In this document: positions 43,415 to 56,100 of the stretch, piece by piece | How positions within the stretch are numbered: the stretch's first letter is position 1 | Layout: the number at the start of each line of letters is the position of its first letter | NCBI GenBank assembly: GCA_015178975.1 | Contig: WHVD01000250.1 | Span: 1 to 64,000 of the forward strand | Length of the DNA stretch: 64,000 nucleotides | Direction: 5' to 3' | Origin: Hysterangium stoloniferum | Lineage: Eukaryota; Basidiomycota; Agaricomycetes; Hysterangiales; Hysterangiaceae | The notes under the pieces: model-generated | Seen by the model: the letters and a program-made list of their open reading frames with translations, nothing else | Database searches by the model: none | Told to the model about the DNA's origin: nothing | Translations under genes and position numbers: made by a program

Positions 43415-45357
43415 CACCTTCATTAGGCACATCATCAACACGCGATGTGTGTATCATTTTGTATACCTTATTGGTGGTGTTACAGCACTGCCTTAGTAAC
43501 TTATATCTTGCGCTTTACGGAAACAAGTTTATCCTAAAATATTTTAATAATACTACAGCTCGATTTAGCATGTTCACTACGTCATATTGTGACATGAAGC
43601 CAAAACCTGTCACCATCTTTACATGCGGTGAAGCTTTACCATTGGCAACGATTGACAACGTGCGCGTGCAGACAATTTCGTATGAATATGAAATTTTGGT
43701 TGCACTAGATCCGTATATATCTTTCATAAAGGAGTCATTTGAAACTTGAATGTTCATTATTTAGGTGTGTTCGGAAATAAACTACTATTGCTCTCAAATG
43801 CCACATAATACTTTACAGTATCGAGCTGCATCTTGACACATCATAATCCCTTAGAAAACTACTTATATATTTATCTCCATCACTTTTATATTCCAAAGGA
43901 TGCTTTCGCCTGACCTTCCGGGCGCCGGCCCGCAATTTCCGACTCGTTTAGTTTTTCACAGTATTGAGTTTCTAAAGGGGGCTTGCCACACGAGCAGCGT
44001 CAACACGCCCTAGTGGCAAATTGTTTTCTGTCATTGACAGTGGTGTCACTATGTAAGACTTGTCACCGCAACTCGGAATCCCTTTCCCCCGTCAATATAC
44101 GGCTCCTAGTATACCCTCAGGCAAAAGAGGGATCGGCACGTCTGTCCTGGAGATGAGTGTATATACTATTTATTATCAGGCACCTACAATAGGCTAGACC
44201 TTGTTAATAGGCTTCGGATTACTTCTCGGAACAGCCACATGATGACAGGTTCGCCGACGCCATTGGCAATCCCCATTTTCAATAACGACTATGACATGAA
44301 GGAAAAATTTTCCCCCCTCCCTCCAATCAGTCTCCAGGTATGACAAACGATAAATCGCTGTGCTTGGGTTGACCTCGCACCGGACAGCCACATAATGACA
44401 TATCCAATAACCCAACTGACACTGTCCATTTCCAGTAATCTCCGTGAGTCCAACACCAACCACAAGCTAAATGTCCTACAAACTATACGGCACACTACAT
44501 ATTGATTTTCACATATTCGTATGTCTCAAGTCGTATGTCTCAAGCTACTTTCGTGGTGGACCCGCGGGGACAGGGAAACGTCTGACGAAGCCTCCCCCCC
44601 CGGATTGTATCCTAGGTTATTAGATACAAGAGCATCGGTTTGATTGTTAACCCCGACCACTCAATTGAACATGGTATGTACTGCTATAAGTTATTAAATA
44701 TTGTTGTGAAATGAATATTTAATAATTTAGGTAGTAGACTGGTGCCACTCCGCTAATTGGTAATATTTAATTAAGCTGGGCACCAGCCAAGCGGAAGCAT
44801 AGCCAGCCTTTGCCCGGGTTAAGAGACGTAACTTGTTAATTTGACGTGACCCTTCGTTATATGTATGACTCTAAGTATATAAGCATTTATGAATTGAACT
44901 AGCCAAATCGGCTCAGTCTAAGACGATTCTCCGATTCGATGGTGATCATGGTATATCGCGGCTTGTACTCTACGGAGATTGATACATGCACATCGAATTC
45001 ACGACGTTATTAGGCAAATAGGTTAAAATGGCATATTATGTAATACGATGAAGATATGTTTAATAAAATACACTAAATAAGCGATAGATGGGAGAATCTT
45101 TTCAAATACCTTATCAGTCCGCTCTCCTTAACCCTGCTTCAATTCGACGTTGTTGTCATGCGTTGCGTTTCGACTCTCTGTCAATCCAAAAATCGTTTCA
45201 TCCACAATGTCTGATAATCCCTCTGATTTTCCTGCAATGTTTTGATGGACATGCTGCACACCCCTATCTCAATATTCCGAGTCTGGGATGGGCTACTGGA
45301 GATGCACAGCCTCGCCGGAGGACGTGCCCTACTTAACAATATTAAGGCAAGTTTTGG
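43415..45357. other. Intergenic region, no confident gene
   Basis: 43515-43757 (minus) has an 80-codon ORF without motifs. 44194-44463 (minus) holds two diverged copies of a roughly 50-residue unit (GNGQCQLGYWICHYVAV and ENGDCQWRRRTCHHVAV), a possible remnant of a Cys-containing repeat protein. 44680-44715 has a short inverted repeat around TTATTAAATATT. Confidence 0.4.
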
Positions 45358-45409
45358 AACCTATATAAGTTATAAAACTACGCCGTACCACACCACCGAT
45401 CTCTGAGCT

Positions 45410-45470
45410 CACGCTATTGCCCCTCACGTTATTGCCCCTCACGTTATTGCCCCTCACACTCTTGCCCCAC
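45410..45470 (+). repeat. 15-bp tandem repeat, four copies
   Basis: CACGTTATTGCCCCT repeated four times with small changes, in the 5' leader of the membrane-protein gene that starts at 45492. Confidence 0.9.
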
Positions 45471-45491
45471 CTTTACGTCGATTTTGCAAAG

Positions 45492-46168
45492 ATGCCACAC
45501 GTTCCTTTTCTCCGTGGAGCAAAGTGGGCTGGTCTCGCACAATCAAGCTTGATTCATATATGGCAAAGATTTAAGATTAGGGTAGCTTTGATGGGTGTAA
45601 TCGCAGCTGCGATTGTAGGTGCGATCGCCACCATCGGTAATCCCCTTTCCACCCAAGGTCCAGATATGTCTGATAACTGACGTCTCTACCATTAGCCCTC
45701 ATTCTCTTAATAGTTCACAGTCCTGTACACCCAGACTCTGTTACCAATCCTTCATACACACCTCATCTTCGCACGTCAAGGCACCAACGACCATTCATCT
45801 CCAACCCTTCACACCTCCCCAGCTTCCGTCCTGCACCTATATTCCAGTCTCGGACTTCCATACGCGACATCGGTGTACATCGAATTGGCTTATTTTTCGA
45901 ATCTTGTTTCGATTGTCTTATAGAATTGTTGATCAGCGCTATCACTCGCTGCATTCACGGTCGACAGACCCGACGCGCCAGAGCGGACACTGGTAGACGT
46001 CACGTACCCGTATCGCAAACTCTCCGTGCTCGTACAAATCCCTCGAATTTTTGGTTTGCTGTAGAGGTCGTGCCTGTGGCCTACTCTCCGCCGCAATTTG
46101 ATGATGCCCCGCGTCCGTCTCGAGCAGGTTTGCTCTCCCAGAGTCTCTGGATGTCACTTCCGTCATGA
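45492..46168 (+). CDS. Small single-pass membrane protein, founder-like copy
   Basis: TATATAAG lies at 45361. Exon 1 (45492-45636) starts MPHVPFLRGAKWAGLAQSSL and, after an intron (45637-45695, 59 nt), joins in frame to exon 2 (45696-46168); 205 residues in total. One hydrophobic helix (VALMGVIAAAIVGAIATIAL, then ILLIV) at about residues 33-58 is encoded across the splice junction. The rest is Pro/Ser/Arg-rich. A 51-nt in-frame segment (45855-45905, GTGTAC...TATAG) could be a further intron giving a shorter form. The 3' end (SLWMSLPS, TGA 46166-46168) matches the junction of the tandem duplication that follows. No known family was recognised. Confidence 0.6.
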
Positions 46169-48138
46169 GAAATCTTCACATTCCATAGCCCGTAAGTTAT
46201 TCCTATATTAAACCTAGTTGATTTGATATCTTACTCCGGCGTTGTAGTGATGTCAATACCCCTTCATATTCGCATACGACGATACCCCATTATTCTTCGC
46301 TATTCCACTTTCTTTTCACAGTTCAATATTCTCGCTACCACTTTACGTTTAGCATGTTGAATAGCTATTTCTGACGACACGCGCTTATTTTATAAGGTTT
46401 TTTTGTATCTCGGCGGAGACCATTGAGCCTTCCACTTTAGAGTCTGCCAAGCTGGCATATCTTCGATTGCGTCGAACCGCCTGTATTTTAATCGCGTGAC
46501 GTAAACTACTAGCACTCTTCCCGACTCAAGGCAGTTTCATTAATTTCCCCTGTGCATAATTTCAATTATTACATGTAGCTGCGGTAAAGTGTATAACTTC
46601 AATTGTAGGAGCATAGAATGACACGTTATCTTTCGATGTTTACATGCCACCAGATCGAATGAGAATATATTTATGTGATTTGCCCCTTCATGGGAGAGGG
46701 TTGACACTGCTTAGACACGTAACTCTTGAAACTTCCGTACAAAAATTTGGCGCATCTCTTTGCAATAAAAATGATCTCTGGTTGTTCGCATGATACTTAA
46801 GATTGAACTAATATTAACTCTTTGGATCGGAGTTTCAAAGTCGGAGCTCATTGGTCAAGATACATGCGTGCTATTCCATGACATATTATAATCACAAAAA
46901 TAGAATACACACAAAAAACCCAAAAATATTGAACAAGGAATACAAGGGGCACTTTCCTACACAAACAAATGTAGAGTGCTGCTAAGCACACGTCAAGCGC
47001 CGTTTTAAAATTTAAATACCGCTTGATTGGTCCATCAGTTCTTGAGGATTATACAAGGGGTTGTTCTCACAACCACCCCCCGGATCCTTTCTAGCTTCCG
47101 CTGCATCTCTTGTGTTTTTAGAGATAATTTAGATAGTCAAGTTGCTATGGACTATCATATCGCTATTTTGCCAAGCTCGCAGCCCCATCGCACAACCTGA
47201 GGATTGCGACCGATCGATATAGATACATGACATAAAGCACTGCTCGGCCAAGGGGGGGATATAAGTGGCCTTACTTTTTCTTTCACCGACCTTCTCCTTC
47301 TCTTCACAGACAAGCCCAACATGTCACCTATTCTTTCACTTTACGAACGAACGTGCCATTCTCCGGATCCATCCAGTTGCATGAACGACATGTCTCAAAG
47401 CTCCGGCTCTCAGATAAGTCAGGCCGCCATTATCGGAGGAAGCATCTTCATCCTAGGTGACACTACCCCCAACGCGTTGGGATCATTCACAATGACTAAC
47501 GCTGGTCGTTACTATTACTAGTGCTCTTCATTTTAATTACACCTCATGTCATAAACCCACCAGCCGCCACCGACCCGCAACATGCTTCAACACAAACGGG
47601 AAGTTTCGTCGACACTGTCACTGGGTACGGAGGTCGTCCCTTCTTCCAAATTGTAGGGGCAGTTCTGGTAAGCCCTGTCATTTCCACCCGTCGAGGAGAC
47701 AGATCGAGTATGACACGTCCGCCCCAGGGATATGCCCGGCAACCTGTAGAGGCACATATGGGGCACAACTTAGGCTCGATTTCACGGGCGACGCCTGCGG
47801 CCGATGGTCCTCCACCAACCACATTTCCTCCAAGAGCATTCCTTCCTCAAGAAGATACACACCCCGGGCCTCTTCCCTACCCTGGAAATGCCGGCGTGGG
47901 GAGGGATGGCCATGCTTCTAACCTGTATGTACATTTTCGCATACTAGTTCCTGCTTTGCCTCATATTTAGTAGCGGTAGATGATGTTTGCCCATGTATAT
48001 GCTGGCCCTCATTTCTTGTCCCCCGAACTGTTCAGCCTTCGATTATTCCTATTTAAAAATATATGTTGGAAATACAAAGATACCCCAAGACACTCCACGA
48101 CTGAGTCACCCCCCGCCTGAAGCATTATCACGATGGCT
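46137..48138 (+). repeat. 2-kb tandem duplication, unit 1
   Basis: From CTCCCAGAGTCTCTGG to the equivalent junction at 48138, about 85-90 percent identical to the next unit over most of its length. Upstream of its gene the about 1.1 kb (46170-47258) has no other ORF and is conserved between units, including AT-rich blocks and GATCGAATG. Confidence 0.85.
47321..47970 (+). CDS. Small single-pass membrane protein, tandem copy 1
   Basis: TATAAG at 47260, ATG 47321. Exon 1 (47321-47456, MSPILSLYERTCHSPDPSSC...) joins through a 65-nt intron (47457-47521) to exon 2 in frame, forming the helix AAIIGGSIFILVLFILITPH (residues about 35-54) across the junction. Outside lies a short Cys-containing N-terminus; after the helix comes a Pro-rich tail (PPPTTFPPRAFLPQE, HPGPLPYPGN). 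Read through, the protein is 194 residues. A perfect-looking 60-nt intron (47668-47727, GTAAGC...CCCCAG) is also in frame, and a last intron at about 47924-47969 could alter the final residues. Orientation and function are unknown. Confidence 0.6.
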
Positions 48139-50161
48139 CTCCAGAGTCTCTGATGTTACTTCCGTCATGATAAATCTTCATATACCATAGCCCGTAAGTT
48201 ATTCCTATATTAGACCTAGTTGATTTGATATCTTACTCCGGCGTTGTAGTGATGTCAATACCCCTTCATGTTCGCACACGACGATCCCCACTATTCTTCG
48301 CTATTCCACTTTCTTTCTCTTTCACATATTCTCCCTACCACTTTACGTTAGGCATGTTGAGTGGCTATTTCTGACACGCGCCTATAAACTTTTTTTTGTA
48401 TCTCGGCAGAGATCATCGAACCTTACACTTTAGAGCCTGCCAAGCTGGTATATCTTCGATTGCGCCGAACTGCCTGTATTTTAATCGCGTGATGTAAACT
48501 ACTAGCACTCTTCCCTAATCAACGCAGTTTCATTAATTTGCCCTGCGCATAATTCCAGTTATTACCTGTAACTCCTCGCTTATTGCGGTAAAGTATACAC
48601 CTCAAACTGTAGGAGCATAGAATGACACGTTATCTTTCGATGATTGCGTGCCACCAGATCGAATGGGAATATATCTATGTGAATTACCCACTAATGGGGG
48701 GGGGGGCTGACACTAATTATACATATAACTCTTGAAATTCCTTACAAAAATTTGGCGCATCTTTTTGCAATAAAAATGGCCTCTGGTTTTTCGCACGATA
48801 ATTAAGATTGAACGACGATGTTAACTCAAATGGATCGGAGTTCCGAGTCGGAGCTTATCGCTCAAGATCTTTCATACATGCGTGCTGTTCCATGACATAT
48901 TAAAATCCCCAAAAAATGGAATACACACAGGAAACTCGAAAAATATTGAACAAGGGATACAAGGAGGCACTTTGTTTCACAAACAAATGCAGTGTGCTGC
49001 TAAGCACAGGTCAAGCGCTGTTTGAATTTCAAATGCCGCTTGGCTAGTCCATCAGTAGTTCAGTGAGCCAGTTGGTTACACAAGGGGTGGTACTCACAAC
49101 TACCTCCTCGTTCCTTCCTAGCTTCCGCTACATCTCTTATCTTTTTAGAGATAATTTAGATAGTCAAATTGCTATGGACTACTACACCTCTATTTTGTCA
49201 AGCTCGAAGCCCATCGCACAACTGAGGATTGCGACTGGTCGATATAGATACATGACCTCATGAAGCAGTGCTCAGTCACCCCGACAAGTATATAAATTGC
49301 TTTAATTTTTTTCTTTCACCGACGTTCTCCTTCTCTCCACAGACAAGCCCAACATGTCACCTATTCTTTCACTTTACGAACGAACGTGCCATTCTCCGGA
49401 TCCATCCAGTTGCATTAACGACATGTCTCAAAGCTCTGGCTCTCAGATAAGTCAGGCCGCCATTATCGGAGGAGGCATCTTCGTCCTAGGTGACACTACC
49501 CAACGCGTTGGGATCATTCACAATGACTAACGCTGGTCGTTACTATTACTAGTGCTCTTCATTTTAATTATACCTCATGTCATAAACCCACCAGCCGCCA
49601 CCGACCCGCAACCTGCTTCAACACAACCGGGAAGTATCATCGACATTGCCACTGGGTACGGAGGTCGTCCCTTCTTCCGAATTGTAGGGGCAGTTCTGGT
49701 AAGCCTTGTCATTTCCACCCGTCGAGGAGACAGATCGAGTATGACACGTCCGCCCCAGGGATATGCCCGGCAACCTGTAGAGGCACATATGGGGCACAAC
49801 TTAGGCTCGATTTCACGGGCGACGCCTGCGGCCGATGGTCCTCCACCAACCACATTTCCTCCAAGAGCATTCCTTCCTCAAGAAGATACACACCCCGGGC
49901 CTCTTCCCTACCCTGGTAATACCGGCGTGGGGAGGGATGGCCATACTTCTAACCTGTATGTACATTTTCGCATACTAGTTCCTGCTTTGCCTCATATTTA
50001 GTGGCGGTAGATGATGTTTGCGCATGTATATGCTGGTCCTCATTTCTTGTCCCCGAACTGTCCAGCCTTCGACTATTCCCATTTAAAAATATGTGTTGGA
50101 AATACATAAATACCCCAAGACAGTCCACGACAGAGTCCCCGCCTGAAGCATTATCACGATC
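48139..50161 (+). repeat. 2-kb tandem duplication, unit 2
   Basis: Second unit, starting near CTCTCCAGAGTCTCTGATG and ending near GCATTATCACGATCG, where similarity to unit 1 stops. Its 48200-49288 part is non-coding and parallels 46170-47258. Confidence 0.85.
49354..50001 (+). CDS. Small single-pass membrane protein, tandem copy 2
   Basis: TATATAAATT at 49290, ATG 49354. Exon 1 (49354-49489), intron 49490-49552 (63 nt), exon 2 from 49553. Same layout as the copy at 47321: Cys-containing N-terminus, one helix (AAIIGGGIFVLVLFILIIPH) split by the intron, Pro-rich tail. Compared with copy 1 nearly all coding differences change the amino acid, clustered just after the helix (PASTQPGSIIDIA versus HASTQTGSFVDTV), while the tail is almost unchanged. 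The optional 60-nt in-frame intron is conserved. Confidence 0.6.
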
Positions 50162-51000
50162 GCTTTCCTTCGCCAAGATCCTTTTTCGCCTGGCCCGTTT
50201 ATCGCCTTAGTTCGTTTCCGTTTGACACGTTGGATGCGATACCCTGAGACTCAAAACCAGCGGGTTGACGTCCACTTGGAGCATTCATGGAGATACCTCT
50301 CCTTTCAACTGCGTTTCGAGGTCGTTCACGACACGCTTCCTTCGATCGAGCATTCTCAGTCTGAAACTCTATCAAGATAGTTTTGATTAAGCCACCCGTT
50401 CATCCCTCCCGAGCCATTTCACAACACTCTTCCTTTCGACCACGCGGCCTCCGCTGGAGTGCTTGATCACGTTAATCCTTCCTTCGAACCCTCGATTGCG
50501 TCGCCCACCTTCTGGAGTGTTCTGTCACTACAGCACTTCAACTGTGTCCTCCTCGCGGTACCCTCCTCCGATCAACGAGTCATCTGATCACGATAACCCA
50601 ACCTTCACTGACATGGCTAATACCCTTTCTTCGGTTGAATCATCCTCCAGTCAAAGCATACCATTGCCATTATTTCCATCAATTGCACCATTAGCGTTCT
50701 CCATGCATTTGCCTTGCATTATTTCATAATATTCTTTTCAATTTTTCAAACTGTTTTGGGTACTTTTAGGCTCATCATGATACCTTATGTTGGATAATAT
50801 ATTACCGCCTTCCGATGGCTTTAAGTATATATGAAATGGATTTAAGCTTCTATTTCGTTGCAATCTCCACTCATCAAACACAATAAAGTCATTTTGTCTC
50901 TTCATATACTCACAGCACCGGGGCCCGACTTTTCAACCTCAGAATATGTTTTAAAATTCATGGAATATATAAAATATATCTGAAAATACTTGTGGACTTG
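50162..51000. other. Region without a recognised gene
   Basis: The ORF at 50463-50729 (Ser/Pro-rich, 88 codons) lacks a supported start context. 50740-50900 is AT-rich. Confidence 0.4.
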
Positions 51001-51393
51001 TTCGGAGCACGTTTGGCTTGAGTTGGGTACACACACGGGAACTCGTTGCGGACGCAACATAGTTCGGTTCGGCATGCTTTCGGGTAGGTGCTTCGTCAGT
51101 TCGGTGTGCGACGCCTTTCAACGAGGTTCGGTTCGACTTCGTAGCGCGAGTGCCGGAAGGGGTTGGTATGCGACGTCCGCGACGATAAAGCGAGCGGCTT
51201 GTCAAGTCGTGCAAGGTTTCAGGCCCACTCGGCATTGCTTGATGATGCCCTTCAATTTAGGCTACGCGTTTGTGTTGACTTTTTAGGGTTCGGAGCACGT
51301 TTGGCTTGAGGTGGGTACACGGGAACACGTTGCAAACGCGTAAGGAACGTAGTACAAATGGCTAGGTTATATACCTACCTACCGGTAAACTAT
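51001..51393 (-). repeat. Dispersed repeat copies, minus orientation
   Basis: 51287-51393 is the inverted copy of 40490-40600. A shorter third copy of its TTCGGAGCACGTTTGGCTTG end occurs at 51001-51058. The space between encodes an Arg-rich ORF on either strand, without motifs. Confidence 0.7.
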
Positions 51394-53160
51394 GTATGAC
51401 ATGTCCCGAGATTGGAAATTTGGACCCGGACAATCAGGTGACATTACTTTTATTTTTTTATTTTAATACATTTATATACCGCGTCGCATAACTAAGATAC
51501 ATAGCGGTTAGGGGGAAAGGTACCCTAAAGGTAGGGAGGGAGGAGAAAGGTATAACAGCAGCGAGTTGGGAGGGCAGGAAGGGGAGGGTAGGGAGGATAG
51601 AGAAAAGGCCTGGGGCGGGGAGGTTGCGAGGGGGGTGAGGCGGTGCTTATGTCTTACGGAAGGCGTTGGAGGCGGTGCTTATGTCTTACGGAAGGCGTTG
51701 GAGGCGGCAATAAATTCGGCCAGCGCTTCAAGGCCTTTGTGGGTGCCGAGGATGATGGCTCACGTGAGATTACTGCAGAGCGAGAGCGGGGTTCGATAAA
51801 TCAAATGATGTGTTACCTTCTGCCCTCACTGGTTCTGCGGTGTATGAATACCTCTTTTCTCCCCATCCATACCTACTAGAGTTAGGCATGTGAAACTTGC
51901 GGCTGTGAAGCGGTGAGCTTCCTTACTAATTCTCGTGCCAAGTATTATTGGCACCCTGACCCTTTACCCACCTTGATTGCCTGCCCGTGTGTATTGTGTA
52001 GTGGAAGATGGATCGAAAGCCGATCAATCATCGCGAGAAAGTATCTTAATATTAGAAGATCTCTGGGAGTGGAAAACTAAGGGTAATATCAGGTTAGGTT
52101 ATGTGAAGGTATAGTTTATCCTGCTAAGTTAACCCGAGACAACCCATCTCTGAGCCATTGATCATCGGACCAATGATCACTACCATTTTTGGTCCTAATG
52201 GGTGGGGATGTCTTTTAAGCTGCTTGCATGCATTCCCTGTTTGCGACCCGAGCTTCAACAACCATTTTCCATGGTCGCTGTTTACATTTCGCGGAAAAAT
52301 TGTTTTTCCCCGCTTGAAGCCTTCGCTTCGAGTCACAATTAAACTGTACGAGGAATCTGATTGATTTCGCGTTTTAAGAACAGGATCATTGAGTGAACGC
52401 CCGGTGCCCGAGTTTTTTGGGCCACACGAAGTTCTTCGCTTCCATTGTATCCACAAGCCGGTCCGAGAAGCTTCCACCCTTTAAGTCTCTCGACAAGGAT
52501 CAGCATTTCAGCTCCATATGGCAAGATCGACAGGCGTATGCTCCGTTTTTCCATAACGACTTTAGGCGGTGTCAAGGGGGTAATGTATATTCTGGACATC
52601 TCTCTTAGTTCCATTTACTGCGCGCACGTGTCTGAGTTCTTCCTCAGCTTCGTCCTTTCAAATTTCCCCTCGATTCATATTACGCATGCTCCGGGGTTGG
52701 ATCAGAAGCGACGTCGGGGCTGTTCCCCGGTGAGAGTTTTGCTCGCATCTCGGAGCATATGCGTAGGATGATTCCGCCCGTTGGACGCGGCGTGCTTGCT
52801 TGACGCGGCTCTTACGCCAAGTGTTATTATTGACCCTTGAGCAGTGTTATGCCCTCTACCCATACCCCTTTCTTCCTGATCACCTGCATATCGACAACGT
52901 AAGATGAAACGAAAGCCCATCGACAATCGCTAGAATATGCTAATATCAGAGGATCACCGGGTAGAAAAATTAGGATGCCGAGTTGGGTTATTTTAAGACA
53001 TGATTCTTCGCGACGAGTCTCTCGATATGACGTATCTTGATTCGGTTTCTCAAGCGCACCAGGTGACTTGTTATGCGAGTAGTCTATGACACTTGCTGTC
53101 TATGGCGGTGCAGATAGCAACGCTTAATAAGAAATTGTCAAGGTATATTTATATTTGAGC
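51394..53160. other. Region with degenerate repeats
   Basis: 51640-51705 has two copies of a 32-bp unit (GGCGGTGCTTATGTCTTACG...). 51500-51620 is G-rich (GGGAGGGAGG). Segments 51890-52095 and 52785-52985 look like diverged copies (CGAAAGCCGATCAATCATCG versus CGAAAGCCCATCGACAATCG). ORFs here have no family signature. Confidence 0.45.
51640..51705 (+). repeat. 32-bp tandem repeat, two copies
   Basis: GGCGGTGCTTATGTCTTACG followed by GAAGGCGTTGGA, repeated twice perfectly. Confidence 0.9.
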
Positions 53161-56100
53161 TGTACAGTGCAATGATAGTGACGGTGGAAATCATCAAAAT
53201 AGGGTATCATGTGGCCCGCCAAACCTGCCGTCAATCGACATACGTGTCTCCTTCCACCACTATCAAGAGCAGCGCTGGATCTGCCTTTGATGAAGGACTA
53301 AATCTCTGTATTCTAACTCCTCTTCTCTCCATTAGACACCCCCGACGGCGCAGCCAGAAAAAGGGTGCCACGAAAAATTAGTCTCGTACATCGGATGGAT
53401 ACGTTCAATTTACTGAATAGACATGATGATGTGGAAGTGGGGGTTGCAAATCGAAGAAAGCGTAGAGCCCCGGGAGGGGTGAGCCGTGAGTGGGAGTGAA
53501 GGGCATTCAGTTCGAAGGGGGTGGCGGCGTTGGTGGAGGCGTTGGTGGGGAACTTGGTGGGGGTGTCTGCGCGTTGTCTAATAAGCCTATCAGTACTCAT
53601 TATACGTGTTACGTGGTGAATTATGGCGTACCAAAACATAAGGGGGGTGGATGGAGATCGACAATTGGTAACGGGATACAGTAGATTCGTGGTGCATTTG
53701 GGATGGGGAGTGAAGGGCAGGACGATGGATATGATGTCTGCTCAAACGATGAGGTAGAGGCCATTGCGGGATTATGCGTGGGTGGTGGGGAAATTGAGAC
53801 AACGGGTGATATCGTGCAAAGGAGTATAAGCGCTATTGCTGTTGAGTGCTGTGTCGACTACTAAACAATTGTGGTTGGGGAGTGGCCTTGGGGCGAAGCA
53901 AAATGGAAATTGCGGCTTATATATGCCCAAGGTTGCAAGATTCTTCCACCCCGGATGAATTGGATCAATGGTTGGCGGGCGATCCGATAGTGGTAAGCGG
54001 CCGCTCTTATCCCGTAAGATGGGTGCTCTCGGACTGAGGCCAAATCACAATACGACAGCTTTGGAAGATCAGAACGGTGTAGTCCCGCAGCCACCACATT
54101 CTTCAAATCCGGCAAGAAAAATACTCCTGGAACCCCTGTCAAGTCACGGTTCTGACCAATGTAAAACCTCGGAGCGACGGAGAAATCCGCAGCGAAACCT
54201 GTTTCAAGGAGACAACATGAGGATACGGGGCATGCGTCTACCTCGTGTTGTACGGGAGGTATGTTGCGAGACTGTGTATAGTACGCCTGCCAGGAACAAT
54301 CCTTACACCATTTGTCAATCGCTTGTGAATTCCACTTTTAGATGTCAGTAGACGCTTCCCCGCAAAGACGCTTGGTGATAGAATTGGAGCATTGACATTG
54401 GACACCTCCAATCTAGTGATTGACCCGATGAAGCTTTGAACTTGCTTTAGAAAGTTCCACGAGGCCGATAAGAGGTGAGTGCCTTATGGTGGACCTATTC
54501 GTATCTCTCCGCGACTAGAGGGAGTTTAGGGCATCAATGGTATGCTGCAAACGGCGGCTTTCGGTCCACGGTGATCTGTGTGGTGTGTATGGCGCTCATA
54601 GAAATTCTAGCAATCAAGGGGTGGGTATAAATAATAACATCCTCCGCATGGGGTTATAACACGTGCACGGCTGCGTTGAGGGATTGAGGATGCGACATAG
54701 TCACAGCTGAACTTTGCGGGTCGCTGCGGATAGTTGTACATGCGGGGAATCCTGAGCGCGGTGGTGGTATCCCGAGCATAGAAAATGATAACCCTTTACC
54801 GATAATGTCTGTGATAATGTATATGGGCGTAGGGCATATAGATGCCCACGGTGGCTCACAGACTGTCAGCGTTATGAGCGCATGTTAAAGCATACCGGTC
54901 CGACTTCGAACCGGCACCATACACAATTTGCTGGTGAGCCGAAACATAGCTGCCGACCTGCAATATGGACCTGTAAGCCATATCTACAATATACTGGCAA
55001 CATGTATATTCCCCGCAAGGACGCCGTCACGTTTCGCACGTGTAGTAGCCAGATCTGCCACAATCGCCCCTTGGGGTGAGATGGTACTTTTATCGCCCGG
55101 CACTAGCCGCCTTCCGTGCTCTGAATGAGTTGCAGATTCGATCAGACAGCTTCCAGTAGAGAGCCTCAGTCGGAGAGATTGTTTGATGTGGTTGGTGGTG
55201 TTGTGCTTGGTAGTGTCATTTGCACCGCCTAGTTTAGCATCGCTTGTTTTGTAAGCCCCCTAGCCGTTGGCAAGTTGCGCTATATGTGCAGCAGAGTACT
55301 CGTTTATGATGACAGATGTTGAAAATTGGATGCTAAAAGAAATCAGGGAATAAAGGACATGTGGAAGTAAATCTCGGGGTCTTGCCGATAAATTTCCGGA
55401 CTGCAGATCCATCGAGATATTCCAGGGCGGTGGCAGCAACAGAATACTGTAATTAAAGTGTAAAATGATAATAATTATTGGCGTTGCATCGTATGGCGTA
55501 ATCGGTGATCCGTCGCTTAGGACGTTGAGACACGCCTCTCTTATGAAAGCTTTGAAGAATCAATATAGAACTGGATTTTGACAGCTCTAAAATGGTCTCC
55601 TACACGATTGCAGTTACGATAACTTCCCATGTAAGTGGGAAGGTGACCCACGGATCAATGTTGGCTCGTTGACGTGTTACGCGTGCAGGAGTTGGGTGAG
55701 GAAACGTGGCCGCTTGTGCTATGCGATAGATGGTTAATCACCCGGAAGTTGGCAATGCAGTAGTCTATTCATTCACCTCATTTTCATTGTGGGGATCGAT
55801 TTTGCCGCCATATTGAGTTAGCGAGTGTTCGCGGCATTATAATTCCAAGCCTGTTCGATCGTCATCAAATCAGAAACAATAAAGCGAAATAGTTAGTCAC
55901 TCGATCGTTTTAACAGCCTAATAGCAGTGCCTCCTTATATTCTTGTATGACTGTCAGTCACGAGTAACGACTCCGAGGAAAGATGGTGCTCTGACACTTG
56001 GTCGCGTCCTATTTGAATTGAAGCAGGAGGAGACCTGCCCTCTTTTCTTTATCCCATTCATTGACCCCCGCACGCTACATACTATATTCTTTGCATGCCA

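Noticed and set aside
42886..43749. 287-codon ORF overlapping SUR2
   Set aside because: It reads through the GC-AG intron and past the true stop at 43412-43414; residues after HEIHHQ lose all similarity to Sur2.
52124..52614. Overlapping ORFs of 91-117 codons on the minus strand
   Set aside because: No motif, no promoter-like context and similar-length frames on both strands.
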